This document shows, one piece after another, positions 13,301 through 28,300 of a DNA stretch of 64,000 nucleotides. This DNA comes from Mactromeris polynyma (taxonomy: Eukaryota; Mollusca; Bivalvia; Venerida; Mactridae), in assembly GCA_032209605.1 (NCBI GenBank), contig JASFXZ010000005.1, positions 17,288,860-17,352,859 on the forward strand. The letters run 5' to 3'. Position numbers and translations under genes: made by a program. The notes under the pieces were generated by a model. That model saw only the letters and a list, made by a program, of their open reading frames with translations, did not search any database and was not told where the DNA came from. How positions within the stretch are numbered: the first letter of the stretch is position 1; each line of letters starts with the position of its first letter.

Positions 13301-16300
13301 TTTACATCTTATCTGCAAGAACTTTTATTTATATAATGAATTATTCCAGGAGAATCCACATTATTGAAAGTACATCATTGGATTTTGAGCACTGTCAACG
13401 TTGTTTACTTTTAACCACATATTAAAATATTATTCTTGGTAGATGCCTGCATTTAGATGTTTGAATGGACTTTACCATGCTGTCGTTGATTTAACATTCC
13501 TGTATAAACTATGGAATACCTTTAGAAACAAATTTTTTTTGCACTGTGTTTGCAGTTCTGACATAGATTTATTGTGACCGTGTGTCTGACTGGTACTCCA
13601 TACTTATTTGTATTATCATGCTGTCGTTGATTTTACATTCCTGTATAAACTATGGAATACCTTTAGAAACATATTTTTCTTGCACTGTGTTTGCAGTTCT
13701 GACAAAGATTTATTGTGACCGTGTGTCTGACTGGTTCTCCATACTTATTTGTATTATGTGTTTTTCAGAAGATTTACATTACCGTCTACTGGTGATTTGC
13801 AGTTCTGACAACGAGTACAGGTCTACTATTATATCTTCACTGGACAAATATAAGAGACAGTTACTACCATGCAGCATTGAAACAATCAGGCAATATCTTG
13901 TTGACAAACTGAAAGTACAACAGAATCCACAGGCCAAAATTAAACCAGCTGCACATGTTGATATTGAAAGGTAGACATTCCTTATCCTGACATTCTAGTT
14001 TATACATGTTCTTTTTTTCTTAAACAAATTATTTTCCTGGTAATGTTTACTGTTATTCTGTTATGGTGGGAATTTATAAAAATACGTTTAAGTCTTTTTG
14101 TTTGGAGATCTTCATTTCTTGTGCATGAACTAAAGAATTTTTTGTTTACTTTTTAGAGTTCATTTTGAATGTATTTTATTATATAGCCTTTTGTCTTATT
14201 GTTTCGAGATTTGAATGATTTTTTCTAAATCATAGCACTTTGTTTTATTATGCACCCCTTCGAAGAAGAGAGCTCATATTGGTTTGCACATGTCCGTCGG
14301 TCGTTCCGTCCTTTTCGTTTCTGATCAATAACTCAAGAACCCCTTGACCTATCATCCTCAAACTTGTTCCACACATTCATCTTGGGTAGCAGAGGAACCC
14401 TTGTGATTTTGGGGTCACGGGGTCAAAGGTCAAGGTCACATGGGGGCATAATGTTTTACAAACAGCTCTTGTTTAAAGTTTAGTTTGATGTATCTTAACA
14501 ATAGCACTTTCAATTTGTTTTTGTGAATGTAATGGGAATCTATCAGTTGTCTCTTTTTTGTATGCGCCTTTAATGTTTGTTGAAATTAAATAACATTGGT
14601 TTATTTCATAGATCTACAGTGCGTATCATTAAATCCTGGAGAGCTGGTGTTGGAAAATCTTTGTTCAAAACTAGACGTACAGACGACTTATCTGGTTTAA
14701 ACCGGTCTGTAAGATCTGACACAGTATCCATTCCACTGCAAGAAAAGAATTTGGATTTACATTATGTGATTGAAAGACTTCTTGAACATTCTACCCAACC
14801 TGGTGAAGTAGCAACAAGATTGTTCCATATAGATGTTTCTCATGAGGTAAAATGTCTCTTAATTGTTCAAGGCCACATTGGTAAAATGGATGGTTATAGA
14901 TTGTTCAGGGAATGGTTTAATTCTTCAAAGAATTTGAAGATCAATAATTATACATGTATATTGTTCTGTATTTGTCTCTCTCACTAGGAGTGATAAAATG
15001 TCACACACAGAAAGTGACATTCGCAAAACAGAACCTTCCATGCCCAGGGTACAAAAATGTAGAGCATGTGAAATGAAGTGTATTGGGATAAAAGAGTTTT
15101 CACAACAGTGAACATAAACATGGTAACACAATGGCCTTAAAGCTTTTGAGCTGTTGGTATATATCCACAGGACTAAACCAACTTCACTCATTATCCTTAT
15201 ATTGTCAAAAATCCCATATTTCAAAATACATTCAACATTTTTTGTATCTTCTCTACTTTTCATGAAGCAAAATTAATGATTTTAGGTACAAAATGGTATC
15301 GACTATTTACTGTTTAATCTACTGATACTTGGATGTTTGATGGATAAGACAGGCTGGGTATGGAGAAAGTCAACAATGGATATGTATCTGATTGAAACTA
15401 TGCCATTAATGATGCAGGCTGCAAACAGACAGGTATAAAATGTTATTAACCAGGTTTTCAAAGAAAACCAGGTTATTAGAATAGCGTATGTCGTTGGGCG
15501 GGCGGGCAGGCGCGCGAGCGTCAAACTGGTGGTTTCCGGCGAATAACTTAAGTTCCGTTCATCTTATTGACATCAAACTTGGTGTATAGTAAGATCATGT
15601 AGAGAGCTCGCTTGGGATTGCTTTTGGGTTCGGTCCGTCAAAGGTCAAGGTCACCGTTACTAAAAATAGAAATTTGGTTTCCGGCGAATAACTTGAGTTC
15701 CATTCATCATATTGACATCAACTTGGTGTATAGTAAGAACGTTCGGAGAGCTCGCTTGGGATTGCTTTTGAGTTTGGTCCATCATAGGTCAAGGTCACCA
15801 TTACTACAAATAGCAATTTAGTTTCCGGCGAATAAATTGAGTTTCGTTGACAGCAAACTTGGTGTATAGTGAGAACATGTGGAGAGCTCGCTTGGGATTG
15901 CTTTTGGAATAGTTCCGTCAAAGGTCAAGGTCACCGTTTTTAAACTTAGCAATTCGGTTTCCGGCGAATAACTTGAGTTTTGTTGATCATATTGACATCA
16001 AACTTAGTGTATAGTAAGAACATGTCGAGAGCTTGCTTGGGATTGCTTTTGGGTTCGTTCCGTCCAGGTCAAGGTCACTTAAAATTTACAAATCAGTTTC
16101 CACTTAATATCTTCGCTATGCGTGGGTGTATTGACATCAAACTGCGTGTATATTTGTTGCATACATATATACTATATCCAAGTGTGAGTGTGTATATGCA
16201 TGTATCACCTATGGCACCTTTGCAGCATTGATGATCATCATGTATTCATTATACAAATTGAGCCTTGGTTACAAATAACTACGTACTAAAACCTGGTTTG

Positions 16301-19300
16301 GGGGCATTGCCCATTTCTTGTTTCTTTTTTAATAATAGCTCATTGTTCAGTCTGTATGTTACCTTGTTGTTTTGCATAACCAGCGTATGTGATATAAATT
16401 CATATTTAAACTTTATATAGTTTGTCTTATATTGCCATTATATATTCATTTATAGGGTGGAGATCTTCTGTATGTCCATCCAATGTTAAACATATTGCCA
16501 GATCTTACCTGTAGATCCCCTCTGGAAAGTTTGAACATTTATATGGACAAAAAACCTTCAGGTAAAATACATTCCCTATTGAAAACATTCAGCATGTACA
16601 TGTTGTTTCATGTTTATTGACGTAATTCTTACATTCTTATTGCAAAAGAATGTGGCGTATCTAAAGATACAGACAAATTTCACACACATATATAGAAACA
16701 TACAAACAAAAACCAAATTACATATTCATTCATATAGACTTACAAAGATTAACTTGTGTTTACAAAAGTATTACAAAGTGAACGTCATGGTTTACTTATA
16801 AGTTGTTTAGATTGGATGTTTGTTTTAAACCTGTACATATAATATAGCTTCACCAGAGCATAAGTCCATATGCAACAACACAGTCAATTTTCCTGTTGTA
16901 AAAAATAAGATTTATAACTGCCAACATTTTCATCTTTCGAATGGTGTCGCTTTTAAGATGTTGCTCTGCTTGGCACATTATGTATATTTTTTCTTGCTGA
17001 TAAGAACCCCATTTATACCTTGATATTTACAGGATACACAAGTTCTGACCAATTATTTGACGGAAAATTGTTCCGAAGTCCAAAGTTTCAACGACCCTTT
17101 CAATACCTGCTCCGATTGGATCACGGGAGACAACTGACAGATGTTGACCCACATGTCCCTGAAGGTGACCCTCAAAATTGTCTCCAGACTTTGCTAAGGT
17201 ACATAATGCCTTGTAGTTATTGTTCTTGGTTAAAATATTTCTGAATCTGGTATAAATAATTTTTATTTTACTGTTGTATTCTACAGTTTTGTAATAATTT
17301 AAAAACTTGTATGAAGTTATGGTGTTTGAAAATGTCAGTTGGTAATTTATGCTTTAATTCCATGTCATGATAATAAAAATTATGTTGTTTTTATCATTTC
17401 AATGTGACCATTTCAGACATTGTGGTCTAGATGATCCATCATGGTCAGAACTTCATCATTTTGTTTGGTTTCTAAACACTCAGTTAGTTGATTTTGAAAA
17501 GAACAATTTTGTTGGTGTAGCAGCAGCTGAAGATCTTCCTGGTTTCTCTAAGTTTGTTATGAGATTTCTGATACAGATGTCAAGGGTATGTTGATAAAGT
17601 TTTTTTACTAGATTAGTTTTTCTGGTATAACTTCTTTCTTCTGACGTATTGGAAGCTTTGAAACAGAACGTAAACATGCTTAATTATCCTTGCACTGTTG
17701 CATGAATTATTTTATTGTTTACATTTATTCAAATTCATATATGTTTATAGTTGAGATTTGTATAAACAAATTTACAAATTAAATATTGTAGACTGTTGAC
17801 ACTTTGTACTTTTTATTCATCAAGTGCAGATTAAAAGATTACTGCACGAGTGTCTTGAAAAAATGTACCTGTTCATAATTTAAAAAAATGTTATAGTTGG
17901 AAATTTCCAAAAACTCTGTCAGTGTTACTAACAAACATCATTAAATACCAGTTTTTGGTAGGTAACATTTTTTAACTGCATATTTCATTAGCTTAAATAT
18001 CAGTTATTAACTTCTTGTGTATATTTCTGTACATGTATGTGTTCTGCAGACATAGTGATGCATTTTGATCTATGGTTCATTTTTTCCTGTAAGGATTTCT
18101 CGACTAGATCGTTGGACATGAGTGAAGAATCACCAGGAGTGAGAGCAGATCTTGTAGAACGTGACAGAGGTGTTGAACAAATGGAGACTGGTGATGAAGA
18201 TGAGGATGTTGATGATTTACAGGCATATCAGATGAGACGGACCTGGGAGAGCAGGTATAACCTGAAAACATTTGAAATACTTTCTAATCTTAGAGCTCTA
18301 GTTGTGCTTGCAATATTGATCTAAAAACCTTTTGTGATTAATCTATTTGCATGTTACTAAGCAATAGCTATGTCCATTCTAATTACAATTGATGCTGCTC
18401 TTTTCTTCTAGTGCTTTAAATAAAAATATCATATTTTTTAAAATCTAAGTATCGAAGAAATCAGGAAGAAATTTTGTTACAACCGGACATTGAAACATAC
18501 AGTTAAATAAAGTGTTTAGTTTTATTTGGGAATGTTTCTATTTTTATAATTTCATGCATGAATGTTTTTTTCAGTCCACATCCATACTTATTCTTCAACT
18601 CGGACAGATTCACCTTTACATTCCTGGGTTTTAATATTGAACGAGGCTCTGGAAATCTGATTGACCAACAAACCGGAACTGTTTTAGATAGAGGTATCAT
18701 GGCACAGAATCTATATGATGCTCTTGTAAGAAACCACGCTCCTCTACAAGAAAATTTTGATGCACTTCCTAGGTATGTTTGTAGACGGTGTGATAGAAAT
18801 TCAATTATTGAAATCCAGATTATCGCTCACATATATAATGATGCATCAATTAATATTTTGTTTGAATTCATTTCCTCATAATGTTGAGCATCTGCAAAGC
18901 ACAACTTGGGTTTATGAAAATAGACGTCCTTTCGAAAGAGAGAATAAGTTGCTACAGGGAACACCACATACGAGTACATAAGATAATGCCCCTCCACACG
19001 TATCACCGGGAACACAACAGACCAGAAAACATCAGGCATTTGAGCAGACCCAATGGTAAATACGTAAGGGAACAGGGGACAAACCTCAGCATTTCAGTAA
19101 TGCATAAAATGTATGTTTCATGTGTCATCAGTTGTAAACCTTTTGAAGACTATTGTTTGTTCAGCGGCCATTCCAGTCAGTAATTCTCTTGCTATAATAT
19201 TGTGAAGTATTTAGTGTATATTTACAGGGATCAGAAAATCCTGAAGTTATGTAACGTGATGGGTATAGATATGCACCATGATCCAGATGATTCCTATGAA

Positions 19301-22300
19301 CTGACAACAGACAATGTGAAGAAAATTCTTGCTATCTACATGAGATTTAGGTAAATAATTTTTACTTCTGTGAGTGAATGAGCGGAATAGTTTGTTTCTC
19401 TGAGGTTTCCCCTTGGAACAGGAACAACATGTGCAACATTTAAAGTAGGAGCATTTGTTCTGTCTTTGAAACATCAAAGGATGTGTTGTTATGTGCACGA
19501 AGGGAGACATTGTAATCAAAGAAGGGAGACATTGTAATCAAAGAAGTCGTGTGTAGGTGTTTGCAATTAGACTTTTAGATGGCTGTAGACACACGTATCC
19601 TATGATGTATTTCAGTAGGTTAAACTTTCTGTAAAGTGAATTAGAATAAAGAGGAGAAAAAAGAGTAGTTACACAGTGGTAACACCTTATGATGGGAAGT
19701 AGATTGTCCAAACAAATGAATCACGGGGTTGCAATGAAAGTTTACACATGTGAACATTGAAGTATGTTGAGATAGTATGTCCTGTGTGAATTTCAGGGCT
19801 GTATCAGGTCATAGTCAATGGCAAGAGCATTCCACTTCAAAGATGATAATTAGTATATATATGTGTGTTTTGTGTTTGTCAATTCATGTTCGAGTTCACT
19901 ATTTAAGTGTATAATGTTTCAACTTGTCAGGTATTTGTTTGAAATAATATCTGAGAATTTTCATAAAATTTATTGAATTTTAGATGTGATATTCCTGTAA
20001 TTATCATGGGCGAGACAGGATGTGGTAAAACTCGTCTGATTAAGTTTATGTGTGCTCTGCAAGTTCCACCTGGTGTGGAAATCAACAATATGATACTGAT
20101 GAAGGTATTGTACTATTGCTTCAAATAAAATTCATGAATTATTATTAATGTAAATATGTACCGGTATTTGTTTCCTGTCAGAGTTAACATGTTGAATCAA
20201 TTCAACCTCTGTGGATAGTTCAAACTTTGATGCAGATGCCTGGTAATAAACCAGAACACATTAATATTTAGCTGGACATGGTGATATCTGATACTAGTTA
20301 CTTCTGGAAAAACAGGGCCTGTTAGAATAACTGACCACTACGCAATGGTTCTTTTGCTGTAGGTACATGGTGGTACGACGCATGCAGATATTGTACGTAA
20401 GGTGAGAGAAGCTGAGGAGGAAGCAACAAGAAATAGAGAGGAGTTTGGAGAACGTATGTACACTGTGTTGTTCTTTGATGAAGCTAACACAACTGAAGCA
20501 ATTGGACTAATCAAAGAAATTATGTGTGACAAAAGTATGGGTGGAAAGAAACTCAAACTCTGTGAAAATCTGAAGATAGTTGCAGCTTGCAATCCATACA
20601 GAAAGTATGTATATTAATGTTCAATCTGATTCTCTGTTGTAAATGTTGGGTTTGTTGGTAATATTTCATAAATAATAATTTAATTTCTTCATATTTACAT
20701 GCATTGTTAAGATAATTATGATACATTAATTGGATACAGAACCTTTTCAATAACTGTTAACTACATGAGAATCAGTTCTTTCTGAATTGGCTAAATTTTA
20801 CATTTATTTACTAGGCATTCAGATGAACTGATAAAGAAGTTAGAACAAGCAGGTTTAGGTTATCACGTTGATGCTGATGAGACCACTGACAGATTGGGCC
20901 GTGTACCCATGAGACGTCTTGTATACAGAGTACAACCTTTACCACATAGTTTGTTACCTCTTGTTTGGGACTTCGGACAATTGAATACACAAGTTGAAGA
21001 TCTATACATAAGACAGATGGTTCGAAGATTTGTAAGTTTGATTTCCTCAGATATTTTAAGTTTACTACTCGAAAATGTTTTCATAAACAGTTTTGTCCAT
21101 TCCACATTCTCAAGTCGCAATGTTCAGATAATTGAAGCATAAATGTTGTGTTCAGTCTATAGCTCTTTATAGCTTTCGAAGATTTATATATTTATTATAG
21201 CTGTTTACTCTGCTAGGTTAATATTACTGGAATTTCCCAGTGTTAGATGATACTGGGCTATCTATTTCTTAGAGTGTATGCTTTTCTTAACTGTTATGAC
21301 CATTCTTTCGTTGGCTTATGTCATGGCGAATTGTCCTTGCGTCTGTGTGTCATTCTGTAAATTTTTCATTCAAAGACATCTCCTCTTAAACCGCTTAGTC
21401 AATAATGACTTAAATTCACAGGAACTTTACTTATTTAAATGGGTGAAATGGTCTGTTGCATAAATGATCGCAGGAGCTACATATTGAGTTTTGGTATATA
21501 GCATTCCGTAGTGTTCTTCTACCAACATTGTTCAAATTATGTGTCTGGGATCAAAATTGGCTCTGTCCAGGGGAGTGTCATTTTATAGAGACATGTAGTA
21601 GTATATCTTTGAAAATCGTCTTGTGGAGAAAAACGCTTATCAAAGGTCCGTGTGCACAATGTTGCCAATAGAGCGTCAGACCTTCATGGGCCTCTTGTTA
21701 TACAAAAAAACTTTGTTGAAAACTTAAAGACTCTGTATACATGAATGGTACGTGTTTTTGTATGATTTTTTCCATCAGATTCATGAAGATATGTTACCAA
21801 ACATTAATGGACTTGTTGAAGTTGTCAGTGCTATTCTTACGGCATCACAGGAATACATGAGAGATCAGAAGGTTTGTTTCTGTGATTCATCATCTTGTTA
21901 GTGTATAGTTCTTAGTTACCTTTTTTCTGTATAACACTGTTTATTCTGTGCTACTGTTGTCTGTCATGATTGTAAAACCTTACAATACTGAACAAAGTAA
22001 AACAATAAACCACTGAAGAAACTGATCAGTGGAAAAGCGTTAACCTAATTTGTAAACTTGGATAAACCTAATTTGTAAACTTGGATAAACCTAATTTGTA
22101 AACTTGGATAATATTTTATGTTCTGGTAAAAGTAGGATTTCCTAGTAATAACAGGTACACCATCTTTTGGGAAAAAGTATTGTCTTTATCTATGCAACTT
22201 TTGTATTATGATCAGGATGAATGCAGTTTTGTGTCACTTCGTGATGTCAACCGTGTCCTTACCGTGATGAGTTGGTTTTATCAACAAAGTGAACATAATG

Positions 22301-25300
22301 GAAATAATGGAACATTATACAAACTGATGGATGATAAACTCGAATATGACAATGTTGAAGTTGTTAATGATGAATATATTTCTGAGAATGATGAAGAAGA
22401 GGAAGATGACATAATTGATCGAAGGGTAAACCATTTCATTATTTATATTATATACCTACTTTGTAAATGCTTGTTAAAACTTTATAACAGGACAGATAAC
22501 TCTTAAACGTAAAAATAACTTTGACTTGCTATACAGTATATCATGTATGATTTTTAGCCAGTGCGCCTAAGCAGGTCTGGTTTATGTACTCAAAAATAGC
22601 AACACTTGGTAGGCTCATTTTGGCATATGTCAAACAACACATGAACAAGAAATAATCCAACGATTTCGATGATGATAAACCCAATATAAAAATAACACAT
22701 CTGAAATTCCCTTCGTTATGAATAGAACATGTTATTTACTTTATATATATTTATAAAAATTGCATTGGATTTGAAAATGTTGATGTATTAATATGTGTTT
22801 CAATATACTTTCCTTTAGCATCAGTCACTTATCCCAATATCTTCATGATCACCGTCTGTTTTAAAACTCTTGCATAACTTGAAAAAGTTGCAACAATATT
22901 TGTAATGTGTATCAGTACAATCCATCTGTAAATGCTAAATGACATGAATAAAACTGATTAGCTGATTGCCAAATTTCCCTCGACATGAAATGCCATATAT
23001 TGTGTACACATATGATTGATTGTAACACGGAAAAATATCTATCGATTAAAAACTGTTATTGTGCCGACTAATGAAATTTAGTGTCACGGAACAACGGTGT
23101 GAATGTAACGACAGTGGAATGAAACCGCTGTGTGCGTGGGGTTTATTTATTCCTTGCATTTCCTTTACTGTACACTGTTTTTCCTTCACTTATATATAAT
23201 TTGTTTCAACACCCTCGTTTTTAGGACTCTCAGTCCTTTGATTTATTTATTAACATGACAAGTGAATATTGCTGTACCTACTTTGGATATATATATGTAT
23301 ATTGACTTTTTACATACATATTATAGGAATTGCAGCAGAACGGTAGAGTTGATGATGTGACAAGGTCATTGATCCTAGCCATTGGTGTGTGCTACCATGC
23401 TTGTTTGAAAACCAGACCAGAGTATCGCTCATTTATTGCACGTTATTTCCGTGCCCCTTGTCATTTACCAGGCAAAGAGGATCAAATTAAAGAAGAAATA
23501 GAAAGGTATTCTAGATTACTAGTTACACTACTTATTGGATTGCACTGATTTTTTTCAAATGAAATTAATAACAAAGTCATACAGAAATTATAGAAGTGCA
23601 CAGCCACTTAAAATGCCCAAGAAAAATTCACACACAAGCAATAACAACAGCAAACCCATACTTAAGACACTCATCTATTTGTTCAGGACATTGTATTTAC
23701 TTCCAAAATTGTCTTTGAATGTCTTATTTTGTTTTGTTTAAGATATTAAATTATTTATGGTTTTTTAGGAAGACGATAGTTGCTGTGTCTTCGTCTTCAG
23801 TATTATATTATTTGCAGAACTCGCCTTGGAGTATCATAGCAAATTATATAACAATGTAGTGCTTGTTATCCCCTATCATGGGATAGGGCTTTTATACTTT
23901 CTTATGCTTGTTCAAATCATTATTCAAAAGCTGTTCAAGAATACAAGTAGTACACGTAGTTAACATTCTGCTGGAATGATTAAAGCAACTAGGGTGTTTT
24001 TATACATTCTGTGTATTTCCAGTTGTCAGGAAGTGTATTTGGATAATGTTCAACTGGAGAAAAACATCGCACGTAACATGGCTTTGAAGGAAAATGTATT
24101 CATGATGGTTGTATGTGTAGAGTTGCGTATTCCATTGTTTCTTGTTGGCAAACCTGGAAGCTCCAAATCTCTGGCCAAAACTATCGTATCAGATGCAATG
24201 CAGGGTAATGCTGCAAGACAAGATCTGTTTAGAGAAATTGAAACAGGTAAATCTAAGATGAAGATGAAATCTGTTTGTGAGAGGAGCTAGTGATTATTTT
24301 GAACGAATAATTGAACACTTGATTTATCATTTTTCAAGCATATTGTTGATTTCAAGAACATTTCTGTTATGGACAAGAAAAAAAATTCAGTGTCAGTTTT
24401 TGCAACTTGTTTATGAAAGCAAAATCAAAAAGGTCTTTATATCCGTCTTAATATTCCGATCACATCTAAATACAATCCTTCATCACATCTAAATACAATC
24501 CTTCGCCTCACCGAAGTGGACATCTTAACAAACCCTATTTAATGAAGTAAAACAAGTCTAGTTAATGAAAATATTTCTATTGAGTTAAATGTACTGTAGT
24601 TACATTTCAGTAATTTGATAATAATGATTAATTAAATTCAACTGCTACCTTTATGATTACCATTATATGTTTATGAAAGTGATCACTAAAGTTGTAAAAA
24701 AATCAGCAATTACTTGATTATTGACAGGTCCAACATGTTATTTCTGTATTGGTTCGATTTTTCGTTTTGTATCTTTTTCAGGGCAAGTCATATGCATTTG
24801 TATCTTTTTCAGGCCAAGTCATATGCATTTGTATCTTTTTCAGGCCCAGTCATATATGCGTTTTGTATCTTTTTCAGGCCCAGATGGTATCATTTCAATG
24901 CAGTCCCTTGTCAACACCAGATGGCATTGTTGGAACATTCAGACAATGTGCCCAATTCCAAAAAGACAAAGATTTAAATACATTTGTCTCTGTTGTTGTT
25001 CTTGATGAAGTTGGTCTTGCTGAAGACAGTCCCAGAATGCCTCTCAAGGTAAACTATCTCTGTAACAATAATGATAATATTGATAATGATGAAGCATTTA
25101 TTGCAAGAGACTGAACATTTGGAAGAATCCAATCTTCCATGCCATTGTGAGCCTCAACAAAAACATTTATAGGTTCATGTACCTTTACTGTGCCTTTACT
25201 TCCTTTGTTAAAGAAATCTTGAGAATTCCTCACCCTGCTTTGTGTCATCCTTTTTGTTTTGTTTTACTTTACTATGACCGCTTATTTCCTATAAGAATAC

Positions 25301-28300
25301 GTCAGACCAAAGGCAAAATATTGAAAAACAATGTCTTCGCATTTCATTGACTGTAGCGTAGCATAATTGAGAATTCACTTATTGGAACTAAAACGGTTAT
25401 TGTCCACAATTAAACAAATTGTCACCTGGATTAACCACGCACCTCTTGTAGAATCTCCAGTAAAAGATGATAACATAGATATTGATTCGTTTCTTGAACC
25501 CCAATATTGGTTCAGGTATTGTTTTCTGTCTGTGATAAGTATTGTTGTTCAAGTATATATTGTTATATTATTTTGTTGTGGTAGACTCTACATCCACTGT
25601 TAGAAGATGGTTGCCAAGGTGAAGAAAAACCAGAGAAACACAAAAAGGTGATCCTTTTATATCTTACATTCATTTTCCATTTGAATTTTAAGTCATATTA
25701 GTCTTATGAGTTATGATGAAAAGACAAGTGCCACTGTATATGAACAATTGTTTATGATATGTCTCTCTAAAGTTTTTTCTCTTTGAACCTCCCTGAATAT
25801 AGTTATTTATTTGCAGAGAAAACACAATTGTAGTCATTCAATACTTTGGTGTTCGTGGATCGTTAATTTTACTTGTATGGATTTATTTCTAGGTTGCCTT
25901 TATTGGTATATCTAACTGGGCTTTAGATCCTGCCAAAATGAACAGAGGAATCCTTGTGCAAAGAGAAGTTCCTGACCTTGAGGAGCTGAAAAACAGTGCT
26001 TTGTAATTACTTGTTTTATTTTTTGCATGTGTGTGTACTTGTTGATGGCAGTTTGTGTGTGCATTCATATGTGGGTATGTTATGGTGTTTTATACCCCGC
26101 CATGCGAGGAATGGTGTATGGGTATAAAGTGTTCTTCTGTCTGTCAGTCCATCCACGCGTGCAAAAAATTGGTTTCCAATCTAACTTCTGAAAAGATGGA
26201 TGGATTCAATTCATGTTGTTGACATTAGTAAAGGATAATAAAACACAGTTCATGTTTGATTTCACTTTAAGTCTTACAATCCGCCAATTTTTGTATGAGT
26301 TAAGGGCCATTTTCGACTTAATGAATTGTTTTCAGATCAAAACATATTGAAATGATGGATGGATTCAATTCATATTAAGCACATACAGTCCAGCGATTAT
26401 TGGAGGAGTTACGGCCCATTTTCGACATAAACATTGTTTCCCATTAATGGACGGATTCACTTTATATTTTAAACAGGGGACAATAAAGTACATGTCCAAT
26501 TCAATTTTGGTTACAACCCGTCAAATGTTGGCCCATTATTTCACCGATCAGTAACACTTGAAAGGTTGGATGGGTTCAATTTATGGCTCTTCCAAATTAT
26601 GTAGCCTTTACAAAGGAAATATTTGCATCCGTGACCTTTGGATTCATCCAATCTATTATTGTAGGGTCTATGCATACTATGAGGTATCAATTTTATACCT
26701 ACCAAATAATAAACCTAGCAAAAGCATGCATCTATAGGAATAAAGATAAATATATAATGTCTGACATTGTGAATAATATATATATATGTTGATGTTTGTT
26801 TGGTGTTTGTCACTAATTATATTTGACATGTATGGGTAATACTACTGAGTACCAAAGAATGTGCAATCAAAATAATTATCAAGTCTGTATATTTATTAGA
26901 GACATTACATTTGTTTTTAGAGGAATTTGCCAGACGGAAGATGATATAAGTAACTGGATTTCACCATTGATTGGACCAATGGCGGTCTCATATCTGGAAA
27001 TATTCAAGAATGCGTCGAAGGAAATGAGAGAGTTCTACGGATTAAGGGATTTTTATAGGTAGGTTTTATTATGCACCGCCCACTACGGAATGCCTACTTA
27101 GTCAATTTATGTATATATGTTGGAAATCAATGGCCATAAAGCAATTAAGTTTGAGGTTAGCTAGCTGTTCAATTAATTTAAACCCCAAGTATTTATACTG
27201 GTTATTATTTCTTCGTATTTTTTGGATGTATTTTAAGTTTCCCTTTCCCAATATGCAGTTTTCTGACTTGCTATAATATTCTCTTGCCTCCCACATGGTG
27301 TTTCCCTGTACCAACTTAGCCCTTCCTCTCCAGCTCCTTTCTACCAGTGTCAGATTCTATTTTGATGTCATTTCATGTCTGTATACACCATTACGTCATT
27401 TAACGCCAGAGACAATTTCTATCTTGACACAGTTTCAAACAATATTAATGCTTCCTTTAATAGTATAGTCTGGCGTTAATTTGCTTCTCCATGTATTGAT
27501 TTAAATTTTGTCACTTTTTGTCTAGTTATTTAATTTCTTTTTACATATTACCATTATTTAATGTGAATGATGGTTGTTGTTTTTTATGGATTAGTTGCTA
27601 CCGACTTAGTCTGATTGTGTGTAGAACTAAATGTAAGAAAAAATGTTCCATTTAGCGATTAAGATTGTGGCTAGCTAGCTGTTAAACTGACTTAAACCCC
27701 CAGTATTTTTACTGACCGTTCAATGCTGTATGGTTTTTATTTCTTTTTGTGTTTTGAATGTATGTTATATTTCTCTTCCCCTGTGCAATTCTTTTACTTT
27801 ATAAAGTATAGTGTTCAGGTTATTTTCTGTCAAGTTTCGGCCTATTGTTGCCAGCTGTCTTGACTTGTCCTGTGATAAGGCCATTCCTTACTCCTCTGTT
27901 CCCTAACGTTTGTACCCTTTAACCTCCTCGGGGGTCTTATGTTTTATGGATTGTTATTTTCCCGGAGGTCTGTGTGCGGAGGCACTGTCTTATATACGTG
28001 GCGTTCCCTGTAGCAACTTATTCTCTCTTTCAACTTAAATAGTGAAACTGAAAATATATGTTATAATAATATGTGTGTGTTTCAAGAATCCACCCGTTAT
28101 GTTTTTAGATGAAAAATGTCCTAGTATATCCCTTTCGGTGATAAAGTGTAGGCAACTTGTTGGTGTATTAGTTCATTGCCACACTGACATAATGGCATTG
28201 TATGCAGTATGGATCAGTATGGTATTGATACCTATGAGATCTTACATTTATAATTACTTACATTGTGCAGCTAGATTTAATCTTATATGTTTATTGGTGT

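Noticed and set aside
13582..13768. Open frame upstream of exon 11
   Set aside because: It reads through a tandem-duplicated intron; the conserved part starts only after the TTTTTCAG acceptor at 13768.
25367..25511. Open frame in the intron after exon 27 ending DSFLEPQYWFR before a GTATTG
   Set aside because: It has no good acceptor, its end phase (2) does not fit the phase-0 neighbours, and the family alignment is already continuous across this intron.
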